Origin: Byssothecium circinans
Lineage: Eukaryota > Ascomycota > Dothideomycetes > Pleosporales > Massarinaceae
Reading direction: 5' to 3'
Length of the DNA stretch: 41,869 nt
NCBI GenBank assembly: GCA_010015675.1
Contig: ML977025.1
Coordinates: forward strand, 292,936 to 334,804
Shown: piece after piece, positions 1-10,132 of the stretch
Layout: every line of letters begins with the position of its first letter
Numbering within the stretch: the stretch's first letter is position 1
Notes under the pieces: model-generated
Seen by the model: the letters and a program-made list of their open reading frames with translations, nothing else
The model's database searches: none
Told to the model about the DNA's origin: nothing
Program-made: the position numbers and the translations under genes

Positions 1-190
1 TTTAAAGACTTAAGTTTTAGTACTTTTATACTTTTTTCTTTAAACTAATTATTATTAAAAAACTAAAATTTTAAAGTTATAAAGATAGTTTTTCTCTATA
101 ACTTTAGTTAAGGAAGCTTTTAAAAAGAAAAAGTAATTAAAAAGTTATATAGCTTTAAAGTTACTTATTTTCTTTAATTTTCCTAGTAAA
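1..190. repeat. AT-rich RIP-like block
   Basis: Almost only A and T with many TpA steps and no open frame. The composition switches sharply to normal near position 190. This resembles the RIP-mutated repeats at the other end of the window (38.9-41.8 kb). No element family can be named from this fragment. Confidence 0.6.
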
Positions 191-1078
191 AGGCGGGCGT
201 TACGCGAATCCGGGCGTTACGCGCACGGACACGGTATCACCGATTTTTGCATATAATAGATGGGTGTTAAAATGTATCGCGCTGATGTCGCCACAGTGTG
301 TTGTGCAGCGTAAACAATGTTAAATCACACATTAGTAGCGGCTGGAGAGACCTTTGTTCTGGCTATGAACCATTGTGCAGCCAAGAATTTGCGATCGCGA
401 AAGTTATGGAAGAGAAGCAAGGTTTCACGGTTCTCTTCGCGCCGCACTGCGCCCCTTTAGATAACTGTTCATCCCCCACGCAATGAAATGTTTCCAACAC
501 TCTCTATTTAGCTAATACTCACAGATGTAGTTTTGATTGCTGAAATATAAGACACGGGTTATGAGCTGCTGTGGATGTTCAGAACGGCCGGAATCTTGCT
601 CTGCTCTATCGAAGCCGCATTCGTAGTGTGCGACTGGGAGGAAAATAATCAGTACATATTTTCCCAAATCAGATGTGAAGCTACCAGCAGCATTAACGGC
701 AAGACGAAATATCAGTGCTTGTGAGTCTGTGAGATATGAAATTGGCCTGTGAATTCGAGTATTCGATCGCGAATGGTAATTGTGTGTGTGTGCAAGTTAA
801 GCCAGGCATTTCCACGGTCTTCATGGAGCAACCTGTCAAACTAAAGGAATTTGTGCAAGCAGACGATCTAGCGTATACACGATACAGGAACTGTATGTAC
901 ATGAATGCCAGCGTTGAGCTATTAGTCAGCGTCAGAAGGGAAGGATTTCTAGCTCGGGGCCAAAACTTATCGGCCCCAATTCGAATCACCTGTGCCCCTC
1001 TGCCATATCACGGCGAGGCAACACCTGCTGCAACCACCACTCGACCCACAAAGGCGCAAAATCCTATCCATCCTCAAT
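191..1078. other. Intergenic region, no convincing gene
   Basis: Starts with a 13-bp direct repeat (CGGGCGTTACGCG at 194-206 and 211-223). A 62-codon frame at 298-486 has no recognisable features. The frames over 693-1317 overlap the leader and first exon of the next gene in other phases. The stretch just before 1079 presumably holds that gene's promoter and 5' leader, but no clear TATA box was seen. Confidence 0.5.
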
Positions 1079-1891
1079 ATGAAGATTATCCTCTCCGGCT
1101 CCACGGGGCTTGTAGGCCGCGAGGTCATCCGTCAAGCACTCCTCAATCCACGAGTGACGTCGGTAATTGCACTGACGCGCCGACCAATCGACGTCGCATC
1201 AATCGCGGCCGGCATCAGCAGAGCAGAAAAAGAAGCGATACAAAGCGACTCGAAACAGATAAACGTGGAAAAGGTCCAGAGCGTTGTGCTGCAGGACTTT
1301 ATGGACTATCCCGATAACGTGAGGAGGGAACTGGGCGATGCGGATGCGTGCATATGGGCCCTTGCTCTAACACCGTTGCGCTCCAGACAGTATCCTTGGG
1401 ACGAGGTGGTTCGCGTCACTAAGGGCTACTGCATCGCAGGGATGGAGGCTATCGCCGAAGCGCGAAGTGCTGCGGGAAGAACAGGCGAGTTTCGCTTTGT
1501 GTACGTTAGCGCAAATGGTTTATCTCGGGACATGACGGAAAAATCGCTCATTCTTGGAGATTATCAACTTATGCGAGTAAGTGTTTCCGGTCGTGGGCCC
1601 CAAAAATATTGCTAATATTCGCATTACAAGGCGGGAATGGAGAATACTGTCCTCGACTTTGATGTGGAGCACAAAGCGTTCGGCTGGAACGCGTGCATTG
1701 TGAAGCCAGGGCTCATTAGTGGACTTCCAGGAGTCATGGGGGCGTTCAAGAACGCGGGAATTACAGCTATCGGATGGTTAGTACCCACGGTGAAGGTCGA
1801 ACAGTGCGCGAAGGCCATGCTGAAGCAGTGCGTGGATGGAATTGAGAGGCAAACCCTCGACAACTCAGACCTTGTGAGATTGGGATCTTAG
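1079..1891 (+). CDS. NAD(P)-binding Rossmann-fold protein (NAD-dependent epimerase/reductase-like)
   Basis: Two exons, 1079-1576 and 1631-1891, give 252 aa. The 54-nt intron has a GTAAGT donor, a GCTAAT branch-like site and an ACAAG acceptor, and joins in phase 0. The ATG at 1079 was chosen because the protein then begins directly with the first beta strand and a glycine-rich dinucleotide-binding loop, MKIILSGSTGLVGREV (G-x-x-G-x-x-G). The frame is open 29 codons further upstream, but that part has no domain character. Later features fit the atypical short-chain reductase/epimerase group: an ALTRRP segment after beta 2, VYVSANG near the expected catalytic strand, and VKPGLISG as in NAD(P)-binding_10/HTATIP2-like proteins. 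The substrate is unknown. The domain looks complete, and cytosolic location is inferred from the lack of a signal peptide or membrane segment. Confidence 0.8.
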
Positions 1892-2514
1892 AAGGTACAG
1901 CTATAGTGAAGAGGCCCCAAGAAAGCCGTAGACTACTCATATTTATTCTTTGATCAACACCCAAGTGTATGCGCTTTGAAATAGTACATAGCTGATATAG
2001 TCGCTGATGACCGATGTTGATGGTTCGCGGAAAACTGAGAGGCATAATAACCCCGGAAGAGATTTTATGTTTCATGGAGGTACAGCAGCTGAAGCTAAAA
2101 AATTCCGCTTAGAATAGCACGATCGTTGAAAACTGACACAGGGAAGCGAGGATGGCGCGGAGACCTCCGGGCCTGGTATTTACCGGCCGAAAATGAGGAC
2201 GCCCTGGTCCCGATGGAGTATTCATCGGGCTTGCAGATCATCCAAGGCTATCCAGTTACTTGGGTATGACCCCGCACTGCGGCGTAGCACGACCGCCGTA
2301 CGTGTGTTGAGCTCGGGGTGCCTCCACTTCCAATATCAGCTCCCACCCTCACCTGTTACTCGCTTTAATAGCCGAGCTATTTTGGTGGCACCCCTTTTCT
2401 CCTTGGATCACTCTTGCTATTCCGCTGCCTGCCTTTTGGTGTTCTCACTCGCGGTTTTCTCTACCCTGTTTCCCACCCACTGATACAAATCACCGTCTAT
2501 CAGTGCTTGGACTC
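1892..2514. other. Intergenic region, nothing recognised
   Basis: About 620 bp between the reductase and the GNAT pseudogene. Short frames (e.g. 2193-2483) show no domain, splice pattern or signal peptide. It should hold the terminator of one gene and the promoter of the next. Confidence 0.45.
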
Positions 2515-3354
2515 ATGCCTGATATGCACGGCGGGCCACGGCGTCGCTTTGCGCCTGGCGAGGTCATCATCTCGGTCGTTACCAAGGCTGACCTGCAGTC
2601 ACTTGTAAGGATGATAAATTTTACTTTCCCTCCTTAACCACTCGAACAACAATGTTGACCAACACAGGCTGAAGGCTACTACGCCTCATTCTCAGCATCA
2701 TGGTTCGACAAGGTTGAGCCCACGCATCTCCGTGCCGAAGAAGATGTGCGTGTCGCCCGTCTTGCCCAACGCATGATCCCCTGGCTCGAGGAACCCCACA
2801 CTCGTTGGATGAAAGCAACTCTATCTCCTTCATCCCCGGAATATGATGCTTTGGCGCCAAACCGCGTAATCGGCCATGCGGGCTGGCTGCTACCTGGGCG
2901 CACCAAAAACGAAATCTTGAACCTCTGGCGCAAGGACGCGAGCGATGCGCTGGGCTGGAGGGAGAAAATGGGATGGTCCAAGGAGCACACCTGCCAACAA
3001 CCAAGCCGCTAACAAGCGCTTGATTGTTTGGCTTGAGCTTGGCTTGGTTCTATCAATCCAAGCTAACGTGTAGTAATTTGCTAACAAGCCAAGCTAAGGA
3101 GGGAAGGCTTGATTGTTTGGCTTGTTAGGCTTGATAAAAAGTAGGCAGCAGAGTGGTTTTAGGCCAAGTTTAGTGACGTTTTTAAGGCTGCTGTACAGAC
3201 GATCTCGCGACACTTTTCTGGTGTTGTACTAGTACGGTAGTCAGCTTATCAATAGCTAAGTTACTTACTAGTACTAGTAAGCGGCCAGCCACCTCCAGCG
3301 GCACGCGTTTTTAGCTATCACTCTGTCTCTTCAGCTACACTAAGCTTATTTAGT

Positions 3355-5901
3355 ATGCCGCTGAAGCAGTCAAAACGCGCGCGCAATAGCGCTGCAATCC
3401 CTAAGCCGCACAAACGCGCCAAAATAGCCGCCCAAGGCACGTCTACCCAGCCGATTAAGCTGGATAATACGCAATTGACGCTGTCGCAGCGCCTATCGCC
3501 GCGAGCTACCTTTAAGTCGCGATTCCGCGAGTCGCAGAATGAGGATAGCATCGTCCCGCCCACCGAGGGCAGCGACGCTGCAACAATAGCTACAATAGAC
3601 GTTAGAGAGCCCGCTAAGGGTGTTAACGAGGACGGTGACAAGAGCCTAGACGCGTACCTAGAGGATAACTTTAACGGGCTTAATTTTAAGCGTATACTAA
3701 AATATATGAAGCCATTAGTGACATAGCGTGCAAAGAGGAGCTAGGTATACCTTTATAGGTACCACGTTACGCTGCTTAAGGAGCCGAATCAGCTCTTCTT
3801 TATCTGTCGATACTACCATCAGCACAAGATTATAGACGCTGGAGGCGTAGGCATATATGAGATAACGCTGTTAACGTCAACAATAGCCCGCCACCTAAGC
3901 TAGAAAAAGCGCGGTCATGGCTATCTACCACTAGGAAAAGAAGTAGAGAAGCGTGAGATAAGCTACCTACGCTAGGTCCTTATAGGCGATAAGATCAGCG
4001 TCTCTTAAGATATCGCTAATAAGCTTAGTAGCTTCAATACTCAGCACTTCAGGCTTGCTGCCGTTAGTTAGCTTGTTAAGAATAATCACCCATTAAGAGA
4101 GTTTAAGTTACCAGCATTTCAACAGCTAATTGCGGCTGCTAACCTAGAGGCTGAGGCTGCGTTATAGTCCTCTCGCATGAGCGTTTTAGGCTTTATTTTG
4201 TAACTCTATGACTACCTAAAGCCTTAGGTAGTCTTAGAGCTATCTTAGGCGCTAAGTAAGATCTACCTTAGCTTTGATAGCTGGATGACAAAGGGCGGCA
4301 AGCGTGGGTTTCTAGGTGTCGTTGCCCACTTCGTTAGTAAGCGTGGCGAGCTTCAGGATTTACCTATAGCGCTGCCGCTGCTAGCAGGCGCTCATAGTAG
4401 TGAGAGGATGGTAGAGGTTATTAGCTAAATAATGTAGCAGTTTAGCATTAACCTACTCAACGTTAGTTACTTCATACTTAATAACGCAAGTAATAATAAC
4501 GCTACTATCTATGAGTTAGCGTAAGAGATAGGTTTTAACGCGCCTTATCACCACCTCCACTGTAGCCCTTATACTCTTAACCTTGTTAGCTAGACTCTGC
4601 TTTAGGGCAAAGAAGCTAATGCTTTTAATAATGACGCTAGCAAGCTTGCTAAAGAGAGCAATTTTATAACTAAGTGGAGGCGTGACGGCCCGCTAGGCGT
4701 CCTATTAGACGTTATTAACTACATTAAAACGCTATAATAGTATGCGCTTTTTACTAACTTTCAGCGTCTCTCACACCGCGACCTACCTGCTAGCGCGATA
4801 GCCGAAGACTATAAGATACTTAAGCCTGTTAAGCCTATCATTACGCGCTGGAACTCCTATTACTCTTGCTTTAAGCGCGCTGTTAAGCTGCAGCCTGCTA
4901 TTACTGCGTACGCTAATTATCACATAAAACGTATCCGTGATGAGGACACCTACGCTACAACTTAGGGTAATAAGCTGCTAGAGGCGCAGCCGTGGATGTA
5001 ATCTAACGGGCTCTTAGCACATGACTAGGCGGTTATTACTAAGTATATAGACGCTCTAAGGCCACTAAAAGCGGCAATAAAGCGCCTAGAGGGACGCAGC
5101 TAAGGCGGACATTTTAGCGTGATTACTAAGATTATTCTAGTCTTTAAGCATATCCTAATATACTATGAGCAGCGCGTTAAAGCCTATAAGGCTGTTAACT
5201 ATAACGCGCATAATAAAGTACCTAAAGACCACCTTACTACTAATCTACGCGCAGCCTAGGTGAAAGCTAACGCTTACTACGCTAAGCTTGACTACTCTCT
5301 AGCCTACTACACTGCTACAATCCTCTATCCCTACTACAAAACATACTGCGACGTCGCCTAGAGCGACAAACCTAGGTGGCTTAAGGAGAACAACCACGCG
5401 TTTCACGCGCTTTAGGTAGAGTACAACACCTCACCGCCTATACATCAGTGCCCCGCGGTGCTCCCCAACGACATGGACGACGCGATTAAGAGCCTTATTA
5501 ATCCTAACGCGACTAGTAACATTGATATCGAGCCAGATAAGTTTAAGCGATGGCGGAGAAGCGAGCCACGCGCTGAGAAAGGTACTGAGTATGCAAACAA
5601 CCCTATAAAATACTAGGTAACGTTGCGCGATTAATACCCTGCCCTTAGCAAGCTTGCACTTGACGTACTCTCTATTCCAGCATCAAGCTGTGAGTGTGAG
5701 CGCATGTTTAGTGAGCTTGGCGATCTTCTTAAGCCTTGGCGACGCTCTATGGGACCTCATTTATTAGCGGCTATACAATGCGTACGACGTTGGCAGAAAG
5801 CGGGTTTAGGCAGCAACAACCAGCTTAAGGAGGTAGCAATAAGCACTACAGAGATGGACTTGCTATACAGCATGTGCAGCGAGGATTTAGACAGTGAGTA
5901 A
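3355..5901 (+). pseudogene. hAT transposase relic
   Basis: One frame of about 849 codons runs from the ATG at 3355 to the stop at 5901. The opening 123 codons are intact and basic (MPLKQSKRARN, nuclear-localisation-like). After that many in-frame stops occur. Those I read are TAG or TAA, as expected from CAG, CAA or TGG codons hit by C-to-T or G-to-A changes. No frame-changing indel is needed. Recognisable pieces include a BED-like zinc finger remnant (FFICRYYHQHKIIDAGG near 3790-3845), a DDE-core-like stretch with TKGGKRGFLGVVAHFVSKRG (about 4291-4345), and the C-terminal dimerisation region (LDVLSIPASSCECERMFSEL near 5660-5720). The element is therefore not autonomous. Confidence 0.85.
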
Positions 5902-5978
5902 TTACTATATAGGGCGGTCTAACTTACATAGTACAATCAAGCCGTTTATCAAGCTCCAATCCAAGCTATCAAAAAAAA

Positions 5979-5998
5979 GCTTGTTAGGCCTAACAAGC
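5979..5998. repeat. Perfect 20-bp palindrome in hAT subterminal region
   Basis: GCTTGTTAGG followed immediately by its reverse complement CCTAACAAGC. It combines two subterminal motif copies head to head near the right end of the hAT element, and could be a transposase-binding site or a cruciform. Confidence 0.7.
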
Positions 5999-6429
5999 CA
6001 AGCCTCATGACTCCAAAACAAGCCTCAAGCCAAGCCGAAGGCCACGGCTTGTTTGGCTTGATTGTTGGCATGTCTGCCAAGGAGTATGAGGAGGAGCTGT
6101 GGAGCGGGATTGATCTCAAAGCTTACTAGGACGAGAGCTTCCTGCTTTGGGATAAGGTGAGAGAGGGTTATTTAAGTGGCGTTGGGCATTGGCATCTAGC
6201 GCCTCTATGGGTAGTGCCTGAACATCAAGGCCGTGGCGTTGCTTCATTGCTCTTGCGTGATGCTATTGAGTTGGCTGATAAGGAGGATCCTGTGCTTCCC
6301 ATGTACTTAGAAGCCATGCCTGATGCTAGGGTTATTTACGAGCATCTTGGGTATAAGCGTCTCGAGGGGGAGGGGAAAGACTTTGCGATGATCAGGAATC
6401 CTCCGGACTGGGTGAAAGTTCTGATTTGA

Positions 6430-7163
6430 AAGAAGACGAGCGAAAACCGGGCTGAATACCTAGAGGCGACGGTACTTTTGCAATTGTTGAATAAGACCGC
6501 CAATTCACATTATTTACAACGCTTGAACGTTTCGTTCGACCTGCACTTGCTTGGCATGGTCGAACTTGTCGGCCTTCTCGTATTTTGTGAACCGAAAAAA
6601 CCTTGTTGCATAAATGTGCCATAGCTGTGACTGCGGTTAGTATGGCTGCGTTTATTGACTCCTTTCTCACGAAAAGAGTCTCAAGGGTGGAACCACATTG
6701 TGGGTTCGCCGCAACAGCACGGAATCCTTTGACAGGATTGTGTTGGAATGTGGCCTCACGTCCTATAATTATTGGCCGCGTTAGCGACACGACGGCGTAG
6801 GCGATGAAGTTGCGCACACACCGGAGCGAGGATGGTATAGAACGAGTACCGTCATTTCAATTTAATATGCGGCACTGATCTGATGCGGCACTGATCTGAT
6901 TTTATTGGACCGCAGTTGAACCCTGTCACTCACAACGTTGGTATGCAATTCTATCACTTGGCGATGAGCTCGACTTGCACATGATTCGGAGTTTTGTAAA
7001 TCCGAGTGGCACAGCTAAGCATCTTGGATTCCCACGCCGCTCATTCCCTGAACCACCCTCTGCGCTCTATTCCTTTACCACAGAATTCAAATAACTGGTG
7101 AGAAGGGGATCAAAATTTACTCCTGTCAACCCGCCTCCCATTGAATTGAGCAAAGTATTCACT
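6430..7163. other. Intergenic region with a 16-bp tandem duplication
   Basis: No gene is supported over about 730 bp. A perfect tandem pair of ATGCGGCACTGATCTG lies at 6867-6882 and 6883-6898. The minus-strand 141-codon frame at 6392-6817 overlaps the GNAT tail and lacks any recognisable feature. Confidence 0.45.
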
Positions 7164-8179
7164 ATGACTCCGCAATCGAGACTCATTGATACCCTTCCTC
7201 CGGCCAACCGGCAAAAGCCAATGGGTGTATTAGCGCTAGGCTTTAGTAGAACTGGTGCGTTACCTTTCCATTGTTGATATTTTTCTGTCTGACCCATAAT
7301 AGGAACAATGTGTAAGTTACCGAGTCTTTGATGTCAAGGTCGAAGCTTACGATAGAAGCGTTGAAGAAAGCACTCGAGAAGCTCGGATATAGTGTATATC
7401 ACATGGAAGAATGTGTCACCCGATGGCAGGAGAAGCACTTACACCTCTTCGAAGAAGCTACAAGGGCGAAGCTACTTGGTCAGGGCAAGCTGTGGGGTGG
7501 TGCTGAACTTGATAAAGTCCTCCAGAACTACACGGTTCGTATGGCAACTCTAGCAAAGTCTTTCGTTAACTTGAATCGCTCTCAGGCAATTGAAGATATA
7601 CCCTGTCTCCACTTTGTCGACGAGCTCATCGAGTATTTCCCGGAAGCGAAGGTCATATTGACCACTCGAGACATCGACTCTTGGCAGAAGTCGGTGGAGA
7701 AGTCAATCTTCACGATCGTGAAGATGCGTATACTTCCGTTCATGAGCGTCATCGACCCTGTGAGATCCCCATACGCGACCCCAAGGCTCGTCGTCACTGA
7801 CCTTTTGTGACAGCTTTTGTGGCGACCGTACTTCTTCCTTCTGAAGTCGAGCGTGGACAATTGGACAGATGGTGACATGTCGAACACTGAGAAATTGCGG
7901 CTTACCTATACGGAGCACTACGCACATATACGCTCGAAAGTACCCCCAGAAAGGCTACTGAACTTCCACCCGAAAGAGGGATGGGCGCCGCTTTGCGATT
8001 TTTTGGGAAAAGAGGTGCCCAAAGGCGAGCCGTTCCCAAGGGTTAACGACGCTGCGTGGACTGTGAACTTGCACTACTTCATCGTAGTACTGAGGCTATG
8101 GCGTATTGGACGCAAATATCTTGGAGTTGCAGCTGTTGTGGCTATCGCGTATGGGCTTGCGCGCTGGTCAAGGAAGTAG
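7164..8179 (+). CDS. Sulfotransferase-like P-loop protein (fungal sulfotransferase-4 type)
   Basis: Three exons, 7164-7258, 7339-7759 and 7814-8179, give about 293 aa. Intron 2 (54 nt, GTGAGA...ACAG) is in phase 0 and contains an in-frame TGA, which is why the frame looks broken if left unspliced. Intron 1 has a weak donor (GTTACC) chosen because it keeps the PAPS-binding P-loop VLALGFSRTGA directly before SKLTIEALKKALEKLGY, the usual arrangement. Other family marks are ILTTRDIDSW (the 3'-phosphate-binding strand), VPPERLLNFHPKEGWAPLCDF and FPRVND. A hydrophobic segment near the C-terminus (GVAAVVAIAYGLA) followed by RWSRK suggests a tail anchor, common in this fungal family. Members transfer or bind sulfo groups from PAPS; the acceptor is unknown. 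The first exon boundary is the least certain part. Confidence 0.75.
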
Positions 8180-8671
8180 AATGAAGCGTGGAGCAGCGGT
8201 TATCAACAACTGGACCATTTCATGGAAAGCGGAGAAGATTAGTGGAAATAAAACAGATCTGTCACGGTTAATTACATCATTCAATGACTGGAAGGCTAAA
8301 TTAACGATGAGAAAGATCTTCCGATATCATTGTGCAGTGCTGAGCCCGGGATGAAGTGACGCATGGCATGTCCTGAAGCAGCGACGCCCTCTCTCGCCTA
8401 CAACCATCAGCGTTTAAGGCCGAAGATAGAGTTCGGTCTCTTGCGTTCATGGTACCCGCCCGCCATTTTCACGGCCGGGTCCGCGATCTGGCCTGCATTA
8501 CTGCGCAAAGAGCTATACAAGATTGGAATTCCAAAGGTAAGCGAAAACGAACTTTATATTGCAACGAGAGTAATAAACGATACGAACAGCTTTCTTTCCA
8601 ATATCCTCTCCACAAGTTTTCAAAAGTAATTACCCTCTGAATTGTCAAACGTGGGTTGCTTCTAGACGCTT
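8180..8671. other. Intergenic region between convergent genes
   Basis: About 490 bp between the 3' end of the sulfotransferase-like gene and the 3' end of the ribonuclease gene. An 88-codon plus-strand frame (8363-8629) has no start context, domain or signal peptide, so it is not called as a gene. Confidence 0.4.
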
Positions 8672-9274
8672 TCACGTCTCTGGGCATGGGAGGAAAGCCG
8701 GACCGCCTGGAGGGCCATGGCGCATAACTCCACAGTATTTCACAAGAAACTCCTTGCCCTCACTGTACTCAAATAGAACACGGTCTGGGATACCTCCAAT
8801 GTCGCCACCGTCGTACGCATGTCCATCCAGTTGGATAGGAAATTCCATCAATGATTTTCCACAGTCGAAGGGCATTGGTGGATTGCTGCCGTAGTCATGG
8901 GGATAATTGTCTGCGTTATAGGTAAGATCGGGGATATGAGCGGTGGCTAGCAAGCAAGACTCACTGTTGCCAACTGTCTTCTCAGCTGCAGCTAACTTTG
9001 CGCCCTCCAGGAAAGCCTTCTTAATCTGATTGATGGTGTAAGTGTGCTCAGGGTAATTCCACGCAGCTGGTGGCCCGTTGTTCGAGGCCGGGCATGTGGA
9101 AGGTTTTCCCGGGTCGTGGCCGACTTTGAGAGGAAGTCTGGCGCGTGCTTGAAGTGAGGGCGCTACGCTCTTTACGAGCTGGGTCTCTACTTCGGTAGGG
9201 TATGCCCATGCAACGCTGGCAAAGCTGGCTCCTGCCAGGAGCATACATACAAGAAGGGAGGTGGGAGAACGCAT
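8672..9274 (-). CDS. Secreted guanyl-specific ribonuclease (RNase T1/N1 family)
   Basis: Single exon, 200 aa. The start at 9274 was chosen because it gives a clean signal peptide (MRSPTSLLVCMLLAGASFA, cleavage near residue 24). The frame is open 36 codons upstream but that extension would bury the signal. The catalytic set of T1-type ribonucleases can be placed: YPHDYG (Tyr124 and general acid/base His126), EFPI (Glu144), PDRV (Arg165) and RHGPPGG (His186, in place of the usual T-H-T-G-A loop). Cysteines at 61, 107, 138, 181 and 197 allow two disulfides. The mature domain follows an unusually long spacer of about 40 residues. The family cleaves single-stranded RNA after guanosine; secretion implies an extracellular or host-directed role. 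No intron is needed. Confidence 0.85.
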   Translation of the reverse strand: MRSPTSLLVCMLLAGASFASVAWAYPTEVETQLVKSVAPSLQARARLPLKVGHDPGKPSTCPASNNGPPAAWNYPEHTYTINQIKKAFLEGAKLAAAEKTVGNSESCLLATAHIPDLTYNADNYPHDYGSNPPMPFDCGKSLMEFPIQLDGHAYDGGDIGGIPDRVLFEYSEGKEFLVKYCGVMRHGPPGGPAFLPCPET

Positions 9275-10132
9275 TGCGGACACTAAGCAAATGTGGGTAG
9301 ATGCTGAGTGAGGTAGTCGAGGTAACAACACTGATAAAGACTGAAGATGCCTGAAAGAATGTGGAAGATGGTGAACTCTCAATTGAAGCGCAACTGAACG
9401 TTATTTATGCTCTCGAGATAGCTTAGGCAACCAGCTAAACTTCATGCGCACAACTACAAGGGCACCGGCTGAGGCTCATATCAGATGCTACCTTACGTCG
9501 TCCGATTTTGCTACCTTCAGAACTATGATCATTACTGAAAGTTTGTAAACGCCTTGTGGGATCCATTTCACGTTGCATCCCGTAGGCCAAAACCAAACGC
9601 AAGTGCTGACGCCAACCGCGCCCTACTTTATCAGACACCATGGGCTTCTATATTTGTATAGCTACTCGTACGACTACCTTGGTATACCGTACGGTAAGGA
9701 TGAAACATTGATGAACATGGAGGCATCATGTTTTAAGTAAGCGGCCCACTCTAATTAAGCACAGCCACAATCCTAAAGGCGTAAAGCATGAGGCGTCCAG
9801 TCCCTCGGAGCCCGGCTCGGATGCCTAGCGTGGTTTTGTGACGGAGTTCAACCAATCGCGAGTTCGGGAGAGACTGTAATTTGGAAAATAATTTTGGACC
9901 ATTATTCCTTTACTTCAACCCCCACCTCCCCCGCTGCGCCCGATGACGTAGTGTCTCACCACTCCTGTTCCTCACAGCCCCGGAGGCGGCTTATCACTTC
10001 TTACTACCCTGTTTTCGCTATTATTCCCTGGAATCATCAGACTCTGACCGCTCCCTCACACAGTCCTTTTGCAGTCTCAACCTGAACTGTTTCCAAAATC
10101 TAAACATCCAAAGCTTGTATCACACATTCATC
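9275..10132. other. Divergent intergenic region
   Basis: About 860 bp between the ribonuclease (minus) and the DUF3632-like gene (plus). It should carry both promoters. Pyrimidine-rich stretches near 9900-10080 precede the plus-strand gene. No gene or repeat was recognised. Confidence 0.4.

Larger units (their letters stand above)
2992..6070 (+). mobile_element. hAT-superfamily DNA transposon (RIP-degraded)
   Basis: Termini are imperfect inverted repeats: the left end reads TGCCAACAACCAAGCC and the right end, reversed, TGCCAACAATCAAGCC. Both ends are rich in subterminal copies of AACAAGCC/GGCTTGTT, the usual transposase-binding arrangement of hAT elements. A dead transposase occupies 3355-5901 on the plus strand. 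Length is 3079 bp. The 8-bp flanks (2984-2991 AGCACACC; 6071-6078 TGTCTGCC) match at only 3 of 8 positions, so no clean target duplication is visible, but an 8-bp duplication is what restores the reading frame of the interrupted gene. The insertion is probably old. Confidence 0.85.
2515..6429 (+). pseudogene. GNAT-family N-acetyltransferase, split by a hAT transposon
   Basis: Pieces: exon 2515-2604, intron 2605-2667 (GTAAGG...ACAG), exon 2668-2991, transposon 2992-6070, then 6079-6429. The left part encodes a fungal GNAT N-terminus (EGYYASFSASWFDKV, VIGHAGWLLPG). The right part carries the acetyl-CoA-binding motif A (VVPEHQGRGVASLLLRDAI, with the Q-G-R-G-x-A loop) and motif B (ARVIYEHLGYKRLEGEG). 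Ignoring the element and one 8-bp target copy, the two halves are in the same reading frame and total about 254 codons, a normal length. A second lesion, an in-frame TAG at 6127-6129, lies in the right half and fits a C-to-T change of CAG. The family acetylates small molecules or proteins from acetyl-CoA; the substrate here is unknown. Clearly non-functional as it stands. Confidence 0.85.

Noticed and set aside
298..486. 62-codon frame
   Set aside because: No domain, signal peptide, splice context or start context; length expected by chance.
7808..7810. In-frame TGA suggesting a sulfotransferase pseudogene
   Set aside because: It lies inside a well-formed 54-nt intron with matching phase, so the spliced gene is intact.
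8363..8640. Overlapping plus-strand frames of 88 and 63 codons
   Set aside because: No recognisable features, located between two convergent gene ends.
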